From Siniperca chuatsi (taxonomy: Eukaryota > Chordata > Actinopteri > Centrarchiformes > Sinipercidae): a stretch of DNA of 64,000 nucleotides. The notes beneath the pieces were generated by a model, which had not been told where the DNA came from, searched no databases, and was given only the letters and a program-made list of their open reading frames with translations. Both the position numbers and the translations under genes were made by a program. The stretch is taken from NCBI RefSeq assembly GCF_020085105.1, contig NC_058061.1:4460284-4524283 (forward strand), in the 5' to 3' direction. This document shows, one piece after another, positions 27,067 through 38,900 of this stretch (position 1 is its first letter; each line of letters starts with the position of its first letter).

Positions 27067-27330
27067 TACAGATGCAACAATTAGTCAATTAATCTGCTGC
27101 TATTTTGATCGATTAACCGTTTAGGCAAACTATTTAAGCAAACATGCCAAACATTTGATGGTTCTAGGTTCTCAGTTTGCTGCCTTTCCTCATCTTACAT
27201 GATAGTGAATTGAATATTTTTGGGTTTCAGACTGTTTGTTGGACAAAACAAGACATTTCCCGTAGCAGGAGATTGTGATGTGTAACAGAACAAATGATTT
27301 ATTGATTAATCTTATCGTTTGGCTGTGCGA
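27067..27330 (+). repeat. TAGGGCTGCAAC-type MITE in the prr15l 5' intron
   Basis: It starts TGCAACAATTAGTCAATTAATC, carries CAAACATTTGATGGTTCTAG and the complement of the ACAGTC...CAAAACCC block, and fades after GATTAATCTTATCG. Both ends are degraded. The stretch 27331-28870 beside it holds nothing I recognise. Confidence 0.7.
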
Positions 27331-28875
27331 TGTTTGAACAGGTGACACTTTTTAAGTGAGAATAATAAACCTTCCTCTAATTCAAGATTGCTACAAGCCT
27401 CGTCATTAAAGTGATACAGTCATGAATTCAATAACATTTTTGGACCCTGCAGCCTTATCAGAATTGTTGATATAATGTCCCATTAAAGGCACTCTTATAG
27501 AGACTTTGGCAAATTAGCATCATTGTAAACCTCAGGCAAAGAACACCCCACGGCTTTGCTGAACAGTTCACCCGCACACAACAGAATACATAGTAATACA
27601 GAATACTTAGTAACTTATTAAAGAGAACTGCGAGAGGGCCTCCCTTATGTCAACAGGGCTTTTTGTCTCAAAGGTCATATCTAAGTCAAACATGGAATAC
27701 TAGAAGAAATACAGTATGTGTGCATATTTTTTCCACTATGTTCTCTTACTTAACACGGTGTTAAAGTGCTGCTCAAGCCCTCTTAGTTATTTTGTTCTGC
27801 AGAAATTGCTTGATGAAAAGTCAACAAAACCATGTAAATGCTCTGTAAACATTTGATATAGAGGAACTTGTCTTTTGTTAAAGACTAAACGCATCCATGT
27901 TGCTAAATTCAGCTAGAAAAAAAAGGGGGGAATTAACTTTGGATTTAGGAAAAGTAACATTAAAGAAGCTGAGAAACAAAAGTAAACACTTGGTTGCTGC
28001 AGCCACTGGGGAACTCACGACAGCTCATCTTGGTCAGAAACACTATCTGTTATCTGAGTGCCTGTACACAACCGGGTCAGAAATAAGTGTAATTAACCAA
28101 CACTGGGCCAAGAGGTAACATTAGGTGCTAATTAGACTAATCAAGCACAAGAGCTCTTACGTAAGAAGTGTTCCTCTAAGTGTCCTTAGATTACAATTTT
28201 AAAGTTACTATTCAAAACTTATCACAACATTAAATCCAAAATCTCATCAATTGTTTCCTACACTGAACCTTGGCACTACTTGTGCTTGCCAGGTGCTTAA
28301 CATCACATGCTTCAGATAAGAGTAAGATGAGTGTTTCAGCAAAGGGCATGGACTGTGTATTTGCATAGGTGCTACATGATAAAATGACCTCACCAAAGGA
28401 GGATTTGTGTGGCTCTTTGCTTCCTTTCAGCCCTCATAAAGTAGAAATCGTAGCGTTTGCGAAAACTCATAAAATGTGGTTTGAAAGCTAAAGTTTTATT
28501 CAGATACTATTTATATTTCATTTGCAGTTCAAAGCTTGACGTTTATACCAGTTTCAAATGCAGTTCAAAAGAATATGAAAAAAAAAAACTGAAAAACAAG
28601 AATTAAAGGAGATCCTTTAAAAACTGTTAGATCTGAAACAACAGTAAACATCACAATTTTAACGAGAAACTGTCTTATTTAGTCACATTGGTGTTGATGT
28701 TGTTATGAGAGATTGGTTTTCCATGTACATGTGCATTTTCTGTGGCATTTTTTTGCCTTTGTTAGACATTTGACAGTGGAGATATGGACCGGGAACGCGG
28801 GGGCAGAGAGGGGACATGCAGCAAAGGTCTGCAGCCATAATCAAACAGGAGACGTTGTGATTATATGGCATGTAC

Positions 28876-29165
28876 TAGGGCTGCAACTTACCATTATTAT
28901 TATTTCTATTAAATGATAAATCGTTTGGCCTATAAAAGATTAGAAAACTGGGAAAAATACACAGTACCCCAGAGCCCGAGGTGACTTTATCAAATGTCTT
29001 GTTTTGTCCGACCAACAGTCCACAACCCAATAATATTCAGTTTACTATAATGTCAGACCAAGAAAAGCAGCAACTTCTCGCATTTTTGGCATTTTTGCCT
29101 GAAAAATGACTTAATGCAATAAATTGATTATCAAAATAGCTGCTGATTAATTGCTAATGACGCCT
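28876..29165 (+). repeat. TAGGGCTGCAAC-type MITE, well-preserved left end
   Basis: It begins exactly TAGGGCTGCAAC and includes the family words TAAAAGATTAGAAAACTGGG, CAAATGTCTTGTTTTGTCC and GACCAACAGTCCACAACCC. It ends near GATTAATTGCTAATG. It is located in the putative prr15l 5' intron. Confidence 0.8.
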
Positions 29166-29237
29166 AAAAAGTAATTCTTGACCTTGGAAATAGTAGTTTG
29201 ACAAAAACAGTGAAATAAAATAATAAGATAAATGATC

Positions 29238-29345
29238 TTCACTCAAGGTCCACTTACTAGCTTTTTCCGGAGCTTCAGAGCAAACTCCACCGGCTGATGA
29301 AGACAATGAGATGCGGTTGAAAGCTCGGGGAAAAAGCTAGTGAGC
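29238..29345. repeat. Small palindromic element, copy 1
   Basis: ACTAGCTTTTTCCGGAGCTT and the nearly exact complement AAGCTCGGGGAAAAAGCTAG frame about 50 bp with ACTCCACCGGCTGATGAAGA. A second copy of the same sequence lies at 49170-49306, where an 11-bp target duplication can be seen. No coding content. Family unknown to me. Confidence 0.6.
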
Positions 29346-30071
29346 AGAGTGGGTTAAGAATCCCTTTATTAGTTTATTGACACATCAAAAGCAAGAGCTT
29401 TTTGTGTGTCATGAGTATTGCCAGGCCTGTTTATATGTGATAATCTATACAGCATATCATAAACCTGTTTATGATACACTTGACACGATGCAAAGACTCA
29501 TCATCAAAGCGTCAATATTCATTTCATAAGGAAGTTATTTTAACACTAGTTTAGGTTGCCAGGAGACTGAGCATCACAGTAGCAGGAGGTAATAACTGTG
29601 TGTGCCTATATGCGCCCCTGTTATTTTGTGATGCTGACAAAAGAGTCTTCTTCACTTTGCTGTTATATAACTGAGCTCCTGGTTCAGCATTAAGACAACA
29701 GCTTGCAGTCGAAGGCCCTTTTTTTTCCTCCCGACTTCATATCAGATCACATGGGAGGGACAGAGGATACTCTTCAGATGCTCATTAATTTATCAGCTGA
29801 GAGCAGAGTGTCAGGTGTCCTCCCCCAGATGAAAAGAAGCCATCCATAGTTACTGTCTTCTCTCTAAAGATGGGTCTGATACATGTGAACTGTACAGGAG
29901 AATACAGTGGCTTTCCTGTCAATAAGGGCGATCTGTCGTTCAATACTGAGATATTGATGTCACATTGTGTCCAGCATGAGTTCAACCTAATTTCAATATA
30001 AATCTGCAGCACAAATCATGAATGTTTTAAAGCCAACATTACAGCTAATATTGAAATTACAATGAAGGTTA

Positions 30072-30575
30072 TGGCCAGGAAAGTAACTAAGTACATTTAC
30101 TCAAGTATTGTACTTGAGTACAATGTTGAGGTACTTGTACTTTATTATTTGAGTATTTCCATTTTTTGCTATTTCATACTTCTCCACTACATTTCAGAGG
30201 GAAAATATTGTACTTTTTACTCCACTACATTTATCTGGCAGCTGTAGTTACTTTACAGATCAGGATTTTACATATAAAATACAAGAACAAATACACCATA
30301 TAGATATGGTGTATTGCTTTACACAAAACCGTCTAATACTATTTTAAAATGAATACATCAGTAATAATAATCTTACAATATAAAAAGCCATTCTGCCTCC
30401 ACAATCAGTGTTTTTACTTTGAATACTTTAAGTACATTTTACTGATAATAATTCTGTATTTTAATTTAACATTTTGAACGCAGTACTTTTACTTATAATG
30501 GAGTTTAGTTTTAGCCTGTGGTATTACTGCTTTTACACAAGTAAAAGATCTGAATACTTCTTAGACACACTGGTT
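30072..30575 (+). repeat. hAT-like MITE, near full-length copy
   Basis: The left end, GGAAAGTAACTAAGTACATT, is followed by the TTGAGGTACTTGTACTTTAT block and the phrase TCTCCACTACATTTCAGAGG. The right end shows CAGTACTTTTACTTATAATG and then AGTAAAAGATCTGAATACTT as the inverted counterpart. It lies in the putative prr15l intron. Confidence 0.75.
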
Positions 30576-30639
30576 ATGTTAAAGTCCCTTACATAACCAG
30601 TGACACTTAGTAAGACACTTGACAAGAGATAATAATAAT

Positions 30640-31195
30640 AATAGAACTTTATTTATAAGTTGTAGTTATATTTTAGCACTTATAAAAACAAAGTACAAAG
30701 TGCTTCACAACAAGAGAAATAAAATATAAAGAAATGAAATACATAAAATACACAAAAGCAATAAAATAAACGGCCAGTTCAGGTAAAATCAGGATCTGCT
30801 TTCAGATAAAAATGTGTTTTGAGAAGAGACTTAAACGAAGACCCTGACTCAGACGACCTAATGTCTTCGGGCAGGTTGTTCCAGAGCCTCGGGGCCCTGA
30901 TGGCAAAAGCTCTGTCCCCCTTAGTTTCCATCCTGGACTCAGGAACAGACAGGAGACCCCTGCCCGAAGATCTCAAACTACGTGAAGGTTCATGAGGGAT
31001 TACAAGGTCTAAGATATAGTCTGGAGCCAGGCCATGGAGAGCCTTAAAAGTAATCAATAAGATCTTAAAATCAATCCTAAAACCAACAGGGAGCCGATGT
31101 AAAGAGGCTGAAACAGGCGTGATGTGGTCGCACCTCTCGGTCCTGGTTTACAGCCGAGCAGCTGAGTTCTGTACAGTCTGCAGTCGTTTCACAGT
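30640..31195 (-). mobile_element. L2-type LINE 3' end, copy 2 (minus strand)
   Basis: On the minus strand it encodes the same RT C-terminus as copy 1 (FKALHGLAPDYI, SLRSSGRGLL, APRLWNNLPED) over about 90 open residues. It keeps more upstream sequence (GTACAGAACTCAGCTGCTCG). The 3' tail, ending in the AATAAAG and (TTATT)n type, lies near 30630. It is a 5'-truncated fragment, closely similar to the copies at 22925 and 39485. Confidence 0.85.
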
Positions 31196-32135
31196 TTATG
31201 ATGCTGATGCTTCAGTCATACAGAGCTTGCCTCATCAGACGCTCAGTGCTTGGAAATATATGACTGAATAAAAGTTAAAAAACAGTTCAGAAACAGGGCC
31301 ATAGTTGGGATTTTAGAAATACTGAGGTCACAAGTCCAAAATCTATGGAAGCAAAAAAAAAATTGGTGATTCATTTTCTAAGTCTGATCTAAATAGTTTT
31401 CTCTCCTGTGTTTATGACTTAAGAACCGGCCAGGATAATCTTTCTAAGTTCCTTTTTTTAAATCTGTGAAACAGGTGGACAAAAATGTTTTGCCAGTTGA
31501 AAACAGGATGATTTGTTTGAGTGTTTGTTGTTTGAGTGCGCCACTACCCCATTTTCTAAATAGGACTAAAAGCATTCATGTTTTCTTCCAGGTGAAGCGC
31601 GGATTAAAATACATTTCTAGCCAAAAGAAAGACATGACAGTAATGTTACATAACTTGCTAACACACAATATGTGTGTGTTAGAGTGCATGGAGAAATTAA
31701 AACTCGCCTGGAAGAAAACATGAATTGTCGGATGTGAACGACTTTGTTGCTCTTTCTCTGGCCGTCTACTTTTATGTTTGTCAGTACATTTTCATCTCCC
31801 TACATGATGGTCTAAATGTTTCTAAAGACTTCACACATACCAACTCCACCGTTTTGGGGAATGTTCCTTTAAAGATATCTAGTCTGAAAAATATCAGTCA
31901 TTAAGAGTCATTTGTGTGTAGCTGTAGAGTATAAACTCCTTGTTAAACCCCACAAATTCAACAGAGGACATCACCATGGAGGCCTGTTCAGGATGGCAAC
32001 TTGGTCCCACAGTACGCTAACTAAGATGTTAATGCCAGGTGTAAATATAACCATTGTCGATAAAGGTATGTTCTGCACAGTCCTAAGTATGTGCTGTGTA
32101 CCCTTCAGGTCAGTCCTCCAGTCTCTGTTGGTGTC

Positions 32136-32474
32136 ATGGCTGATCCAAGCTGGTGGAAGCTGACCTTCTTGCGCAAGAAGAAATCTGAATCTAAGGTTCT
32201 GTACGAGATCCCAGCTGAGTATGGCAGTAACACCGGAAACAAAGACCACTCGAGCAATAATAATCCCCCTCCAGACCATATGGAAAGCCAGTTCAATGCC
32301 AGACTGGAAAAGATTGTAGATAAATCAGCCACCAAGGGCCGCCACGTCAAGGTCTCCAACTCTGGACGCTTCAAGGAAAAGAAGAAGGTCCGTGCCACGC
32401 TGTCCGAGAACCCAAATCTGTTCGGAGAGCACAACCTCAGTGACGAGAACCATAAAAAAAAGTCTGACAAATAG
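32136..32474 (+). CDS. prr15l: Proline-rich protein 15-like, single coding exon
   Basis: A 112-residue protein encoded in one exon whose acceptor (CCCTTCAG) ends at 32108. It matches vertebrate PRR15L (human about 100 residues): the N-terminal [18 protein letters not shown], the core [36 protein letters not shown] and SENPNLF. The function of the family is poorly known; PRR15 proteins are small, basic and often epithelial or developmental in expression. The start ATG is the first after the acceptor and precedes ADPSWWKL, as in relatives. The family keeps all its coding sequence in one exon, as here. Neighbours cdk5rap3 and pnpo are the same as in human. Antisense ORFs over it are shadows. Confidence 0.93.
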   Translation: MADPSWWKLTFLRKKKSESKVLYEIPAEYGSNTGNKDHSSNNNPPPDHMESQFNARLEKIVDKSATKGRHVKVSNSGRFKEKKKVRATLSENPNLFGEHNLSDENHKKKSDK

Positions 32475-33030
32475 CACACATCCTCCCAAAAACATATACC
32501 AAAATGCACATACTCGACCACAAATGTGTCATATGTCAGTGTCACACTTATAAAAGCTTATGGAAGGCTAAAATGTATACAAGCACAGCCATGTGGCACC
32601 ACATGTGCAAGGTGGATAAACACTTGTTACCATGCACCACACCCAGGTAGATACTGTAACCATGTGGACTCACACCAATACAAACAACTGGTATCAGCAG
32701 ACAACCATCTGACATTCACCATTAAACAAAATACTGGAGACATTTTCCTTCTGTCTCATTTTCTTTTCTTTTCTAACTTTCTGTGCTCACACTGTTGTTA
32801 TTTATCTTAAAAAATGATCAGTGACATGAAGAAAAAGTCAAGTTACTCTGCCTAACCTCATGCAAACATCCTTAGGAATGAACAGTAACATTATTGTATT
32901 TTAAATTTTTTATTTTTATTATTATGAATGAAGAGTTTTGGAATTAAACCTCCTTTTTTTTTTACGTCTTACACAATCAATTCACAAGTGAAGAAACGTC
33001 TGTAAAGCACAATAAATTTTTATTACATTT
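32475..33030 (+). other. prr15l: prr15l 3' UTR with poly(A) signal
   Basis: AT-rich untranslated sequence after the TAG stop. AATAAA occurs at 33011-33016. The gap from here to 33490 shows no recognisable feature. Confidence 0.6.
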
Positions 33031-33499
33031 TTATGACCAAAGCAAATAGAGACTTGATTTTGATGACGTGTCTGAAATATTGTGGATACAAATATGGTAC
33101 ATTTAAAGAAAATGCTGTTTATATAATCTTTTCTGAAATCCTAAAGCAAAAACTAATTGTATTTTGTTTTTAATAAATGTTTCAAGATGAGTTAATATAA
33201 AAGAGTACTTTGAATTTGTGCAGGGCACTGTCAGAAACATATCACATGTTATCATGTCACACTTATTTGCTTTGTTGATCAACAATGATATAAGCGACTT
33301 AGCGTGTTAATCTTGGTTTTAGGTTACCGAGACAAGTTTGTTTTTTCACCTGAGCGTGTGTGTGCTAATTTTGTTGACATGGTGATAGAAAGCAGACACT
33401 TAGATTTAATACACTGCCATGCTTCTACATTTTGTAATATGGCTTTCCTTACTCATTCACTCACATTCAACCATCCACTAATCAGCTGGTAGTGCCTAA

Positions 33500-34320
33500 A
33501 TCCCTTCAGATCCTTTACTTAAGTAAAAGTACTACACTGTAAAAATACTGTTACAAGTCCTGCATTTAAAATGTTACTTAAGTAAAAGTATGTAAGTATA
33601 ATGAGGAAAAAGTACTTAAAGTATTAAAAGTAAAAGTACTTTTAAAGTAAAATGTCCCCTGTGACTGTTATACTATTATATACAGTATTATATCATCAGG
33701 TTATTGTTCCTCGTGCATTAATGTAAAGCAGGATGTTGCTGCTGCAGCTGGTTGAGCTGGAGCTCATGTTGAACCGGTTTGTATCGGACTGCAGCTGATG
33801 ATTATTTTTATTCTGGATTCATCTGCTGATTATTTTCTCCATCAATCGATCGATTGTTTGGTTTGTAAAAATTCTGAAGATAGAACCCAGAGCCCAAAGT
33901 GACGCCTTCACGATGTTGTTGTGTCCAACCAAACAGTCCAAACCTCAACATTATTAAAAATAAGCTGAAATTATTAAAATAATTTAAAGAAAAGCAGCAA
34001 ATCTTCACATTTGAGAAGCTGGAACCATGAAATGTTTTTACATGAAAAATGCCAATTAATCATCTGTCAATCAACTAATCGATTAATTGACTCGTCGTTT
34101 CAGCTGTACTTGTATCAACTGTTGGGTTGTTTAATTTATAACAAAACATCAGATTTTATAAGCTCTTCATATGTTTTGTATGCAGAAATCTTAATTTGTA
34201 AAGTAACTAAAGATGTCAAATAAATGTAGTGAAGTAGAAAGTGGCATGAAAAGTACAAGTACCTCAAATTTGTACTTAAGTACAGTACTTGAGTAAGTGT
34301 ACTTAGTTACATTCCACCGC
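33500..34320 (-). repeat. hAT-like MITE interrupted by a TAGGGCTGCAAC-type MITE
   Basis: The outer element shows the AGTAAAAGTACTACACTGTA block at 33525 and the AGTACTTGAGTAAGTGTACT block with TTACATTCCACC at 34280-34316, i.e. both ends of the CAGTGGTGGAA family. Between them, about 33790-34110 carries the other family (GGTTTGTAAAAATTCTGAAG, CAACCAAACAGTCCAAACC, GATTAATTGACTCGTCG, GTTTCAGCTGTAC). The inner element is therefore the younger. The pair lies between the convergent prr15l and pnpo 3' ends. Confidence 0.7.
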
Positions 34321-34439
34321 TGTGCCTAAGTAAACTTTGTCTTTCGAGTCCATAAGTTACTCTGTTTAGTTGATCTTTGATGTTGTGAAGTGTTGTGCTG
34401 CTGACACCTGCTGGCCAAACATGCTCTTAGTCCTCAGTT

Positions 34440-35903
34440 ACAAACTAAACTTTATTACTGGCTCTATTCCAAAGTTAATTCAAGTCAAAATAACAATATC
34501 CTATTCTTCCATCAGTAAACAATAAACAACAAACTCATTCACAAATAATACAAGAAATAATACAGTACATACATAATACACACGATAGTTGGCACAATTC
34601 AAATCAGCTCTTTTAATCTCATTATTAAAAGGCAGTTAGACCTACTGTCTTGATTTAAGACTGCTAAAATCAATCCATAATGAATTTAAGGGCCATAGGA
34701 ATAACTCAGTTACACTGTATTTTATGGGTCCTATAGTTCCCTATAATTTCCTGGAAAGATACTGATATGCAACTGTAAATTCATAAGAAGGTTCGTGGTA
34801 TGTAATCTAGTACTAATTATGTAATCTAGTACTAATTATAAGGGAAATGGAGACAGCGTTCAGTTGTTCAATACACTTTCAATTCATTAATTCAAACTAA
34901 TTGCTGACATAACCTAGAGAATCTTTAGTAAGTGCTCAGCTGGACGTGCTAAAATGTGACTTTTGTCTACAGTCAAACATATAATTTAACAAAAAAAGGA
35001 GAAATATTAGAAATACCACCAACTATGACGTCAGTGCTAAAACATATAACTGAATTACACCTCTATGACAGCGTCAACAAAAACTGAACATTATAAGCAT
35101 CATAAAAATAGACTTTATGGCAGAATAGCTGTGTTGGATTGCTTTGGATTGTACAGGCGTACCTAATAAAGTGACCACTGACTATTTATTTGGGTTTAAA
35201 TGGATAAACTCAACACAACCGACTGAACTCGACCAACTGTCTCTATTTTCCCTGTAATTTGTGCAAAATGACATATTGTAGTTCTTCTTATCAGGAAATT
35301 ACAAACCTGTAAAATCAAGTGTTACCAATTATTTCAACATTGAAAATGGACCACATAAAGTTGCATCAATGGAGAACAATTGCAACTCTGCTACTTAGCA
35401 CTGATGAGAAGTGGACAGTCATCGGTACACACACAGTTTCCACTTCCTAAAGGTTAACAACAACAACACTGTTGAATAACCAGCTTTACTGTCAATCATT
35501 ATTTGACAAGACCAGGTGGAGTTCGCTCTCCCGTGTCGGTCAGTATACTTTCTGACCGACACAGCGTCTTCTCATTTCATTATGCATGGAAAATGTAAAG
35601 CTGTTCAGCGCAGTGCACACCCGTCACACCTCTGTTGTCCATGGCTACCACTGAAAACACTGTGTGACAACGTGTTCTGACATTAAGAACCTTTCATGGC
35701 TCGAAGACAACACAATGACGTTTGGCTTGTTGATGAATCCTACACACAGTAGCACCTATTTAATCAAATGGTTTCCATCAGTACGTACATGCGAGCAGTT
35801 ACTTTAAGTGAGGTAAAGTTGGTGATTTTTTTTTAATCAATGATGAGATAAAATCCTAGATGAAATTTCCTTCCTTGCATATGACAGTTTGTTGAGGTAC
35901 TTC
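34440..35903 (-). other. pnpo: Probable pnpo 3' UTR
   Basis: Two minus-strand AATAAA signals are possible, at 35185-35190 and 34451-34456, giving a 3' UTR of about 0.7 or 1.45 kb. The region holds a perfect 11-bp hairpin (35533-35562), a 19-base tandem duplication near 34799-34836, and a scrap of a common repeat (GTACAGGCGTACCTAATAAA near 35150). Which signal is used cannot be decided here. Confidence 0.45.
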
Positions 35904-38900
35904 TCATGGGGACAGCCGCTGGTACACCCAGCCTCCCTCTGCAGCGTGCTGAAACTCTCCCAGCTCAGACTCTCCGTCCTTCGGCTTGGTGAAGACGATG
36001 CGGTCGTGAAGTCTGTTGGTCTGACCCTGCCAGAACTCGATCAGGTAAGGCTTGACGATGTAGCCGCCCCTGTTAACAAAAGGACAGCTAGAATATTAAG
36101 AAAAGCAACTTATTTGCTTTCTTGCTTAGAGGCAGATGAGAAGAGTGACACCACTCTCACATCTGTAGAGAGAATATGTAGCTGGAGTCAGCTGCTGGAT
36201 AACGTAAAGCCTGGAAACAGCTAGTCTGGCTCTGTCCAACGGCAACAACATCTGGCTACCCGCACCTCTGAAGCTATGGACTTATATTTGTGCCTCATTC
36301 CAGACTCTGCAATGGAAATTATATTTTGTAGAAAAATGATATTCCTGAAAAGAATTGTTATTTAAGCAAACAAAATCTATTATTATTTTGTCCTCAAATA
36401 TAATACAAATATAATGCCATATACTGTATATCTCGTTTGTTAGGCTAGCTGTTTCCCCCTGTTTCCAGTCTTTATGCTAAGCTAAGCTAACCGGCTGCTG
36501 GCTGTAGCCTTATAATTAAAAGGTGGGGTATGCGATTCTAATCCAATACATGTCTTTTTGGCAAATTCCGCTAGCTGTCCGTTCAGTGTGAGCGCTGAAA
36601 AGCACTCCAGTGTTTGAACGCAGCCCTGGCTCTGTGAATGGGAAACAAACAAAGTGGCTCGGACCGAGCCACACAGCACTATTTCAGCCATGATTTCTGT
36701 GTCAGGTAACATTAAGTGACTTGCCCTCGGACATTCAGCTGACTTTCTAGTTTGCCAAGATATGCTGCTGTTGTGATGTTAGCTATAGCAGCAGGAGAGT
36801 TGTGAGTATCGCTGTCTGGAGCTGCTGTGCTGGCTCTGGGAAACCGTCTCATCCTCTCTGACTGTTAGCTTCGCAGCAGCAACTGTAGCGACAGTTTGCT
36901 AACCCACAACCTAGCTAATGGTAGTTAATCACTTGCTGTGTCGCCGTTCGCTCTATAGCATTGTAATTGTCACGGTTTTGGATTTCTCCAGAATCGCATA
37001 CCCCACCTTTAACAGATATGAGAGTGGTATTGATCTTCTCATCTAACTCTTTACAAGAAAGTGAACAAGTGTATTTTCACTATTACTTATTACTTATATT
37101 ATTACATTTTATTACACCGTACATACTTATCAACCTCTAAATCCACTTTGGTACTTACACTTATTTTAGCTTTTATACTTCCACTATCCACTTTGTACTT
37201 AATTTATCTGACCTGTATTATAGTGTATTATATTTTGATTTGCTTAGTACTTCTATTCCTGTGTGCACTGACGTGATAGTGAGCAGCTGTAACAAAAGAG
37301 TTTCCCCTCGGGGATCAATAACGTATTTCTGATTCTGATATTTCCCAAAATGCTTTTAAAATGACTTATGAAGTCTTGCAAGATAAATATAACAAAGTTT
37401 CTTCACCTTTCCCATAATTTTAAGATTTTTAAAAGTAACGCTTACCAGTAGTCTGGCATAGGCACCTCTGTGTCCTTGTACTTCTCCTCCAGTTCTGCAT
37501 TTTTCTGCCTGAGATACTAAAAGAAAAGACTCAGTGAAAATCGAGCCTTTAACATTTACTTATTACCTACGTAACACAGTATAGTTTTGGTCCTTACATC
37601 TCTGTTAGGAACCGGAGTGCTTTGTCGGCTCACGACAGCCCCGATCTGGCTGCTCTTTGGTCGGGAGTGGAAGTAGTCACTGGAGCTCTGGAAGGGGATT
37701 CGCTCCACAGTGCCCTCAATGCGAATCTGCATATCAAAAGCAAAATTAAAAAACATTTATTGTGTGAAAAGCTATTGAAATATTATCGATAAGACAGAAT
37801 TTGATGAGCACGTGAAAGATGCTGACCTGTCTGTTAAGAGGTTCCCAGTAGAAGACCAGACATGCATGAGGATTGCTCTCCTATGGACAAACAGATTAGA
37901 CGGGCTGACACCAATAAGTAAAATACTAAATCCTACAAAAGAAGGCAGTGAACTCAACAACAAACCCTTTATACTTGAGCTGCAACAACTAATCAGTAAA
38001 GGAGACGAAACACAAACACACGAGGCAATAACATTGTCAATAATTAAAATGTAAAATGACATCCAAAGAATAAAATGGAAACCTGACAATAGATAAAATG
38101 GATGGGCAATAAAAAACATAAGTAATACTGATCAACAAGACAAGTTCAAATAGGGGACATTGTTAGATCAAATAACAACCAGTCTATGTAGACTATCCAA
38201 ACTAGGGGTGGAACTATTTTTCTTCTAATTATGTTCTTGATTAATCGATTAATCCATAAAATGTGAGAAAATAGTGAAAAATGTCCATCGCAAGTTTCCA
38301 GAGCACAAGCTGACATATTCAAGTACCTTGTTTTGTCTGACTAACAGTCTAAAACCCAAAGATATTCAGTTTATTATCTCAGAAGACGTGCAAATATTGA
38401 CATTTGAGAAGCTGGATGTAGTGAATTTTTCCATTTTTCCTTGATGATCTAAAAAGTTGCTGATTCACTTTCTATTCTATTCTTTCCTTGATCGACTAAT
38501 CGATTAAAGGAGTAATAATTTCAGCTCCACTCCAAACTAGAAAAAAGGTCCATAACTTCCAGCATCTTTAAGAAATTCATATCGAAATTCATTATTTTAA
38601 AATGTTTTCGAATGAAGACAAAAACAGTAGAAATATTGAGTAGATTCACTTTGAGATACTAAATCCTGCCAGCAGGTCCCTGTTAAAACTGGTACCCCAT
38701 TTTTCTAATTGCACCACTTTTCACCTTAGCATGGCCAGATGAGTTCATCGAAGAAAAGATATTAGCCTGGTTGTGACTCGTCTAGCAGACTTAGTCAGAC
38801 TTTAATATAAAATCTGACCAAAATATTTTCTGTCAGTATTTTATGCATATTGGGTTACTTTGAGGTATCATGAAACACTTTTTAAACCATGCATACAGTA

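Noticed and set aside
30779-31057. 92-codon conserved-looking minus-strand frame
   Set aside because: It is the reverse-transcriptase C-terminus of an L2 fragment, not a host gene; related fragments occur at 22925 and 39485.
32105-32545. 146-codon minus-strand open frame
   Set aside because: Shadow of the prr15l coding exon; no family resemblance.
34799-34836. Tandem duplication of a 19-base word (ATGTAATCTAGTACTAATT)
   Set aside because: Two units only, with no sign of function; a simple local duplication.
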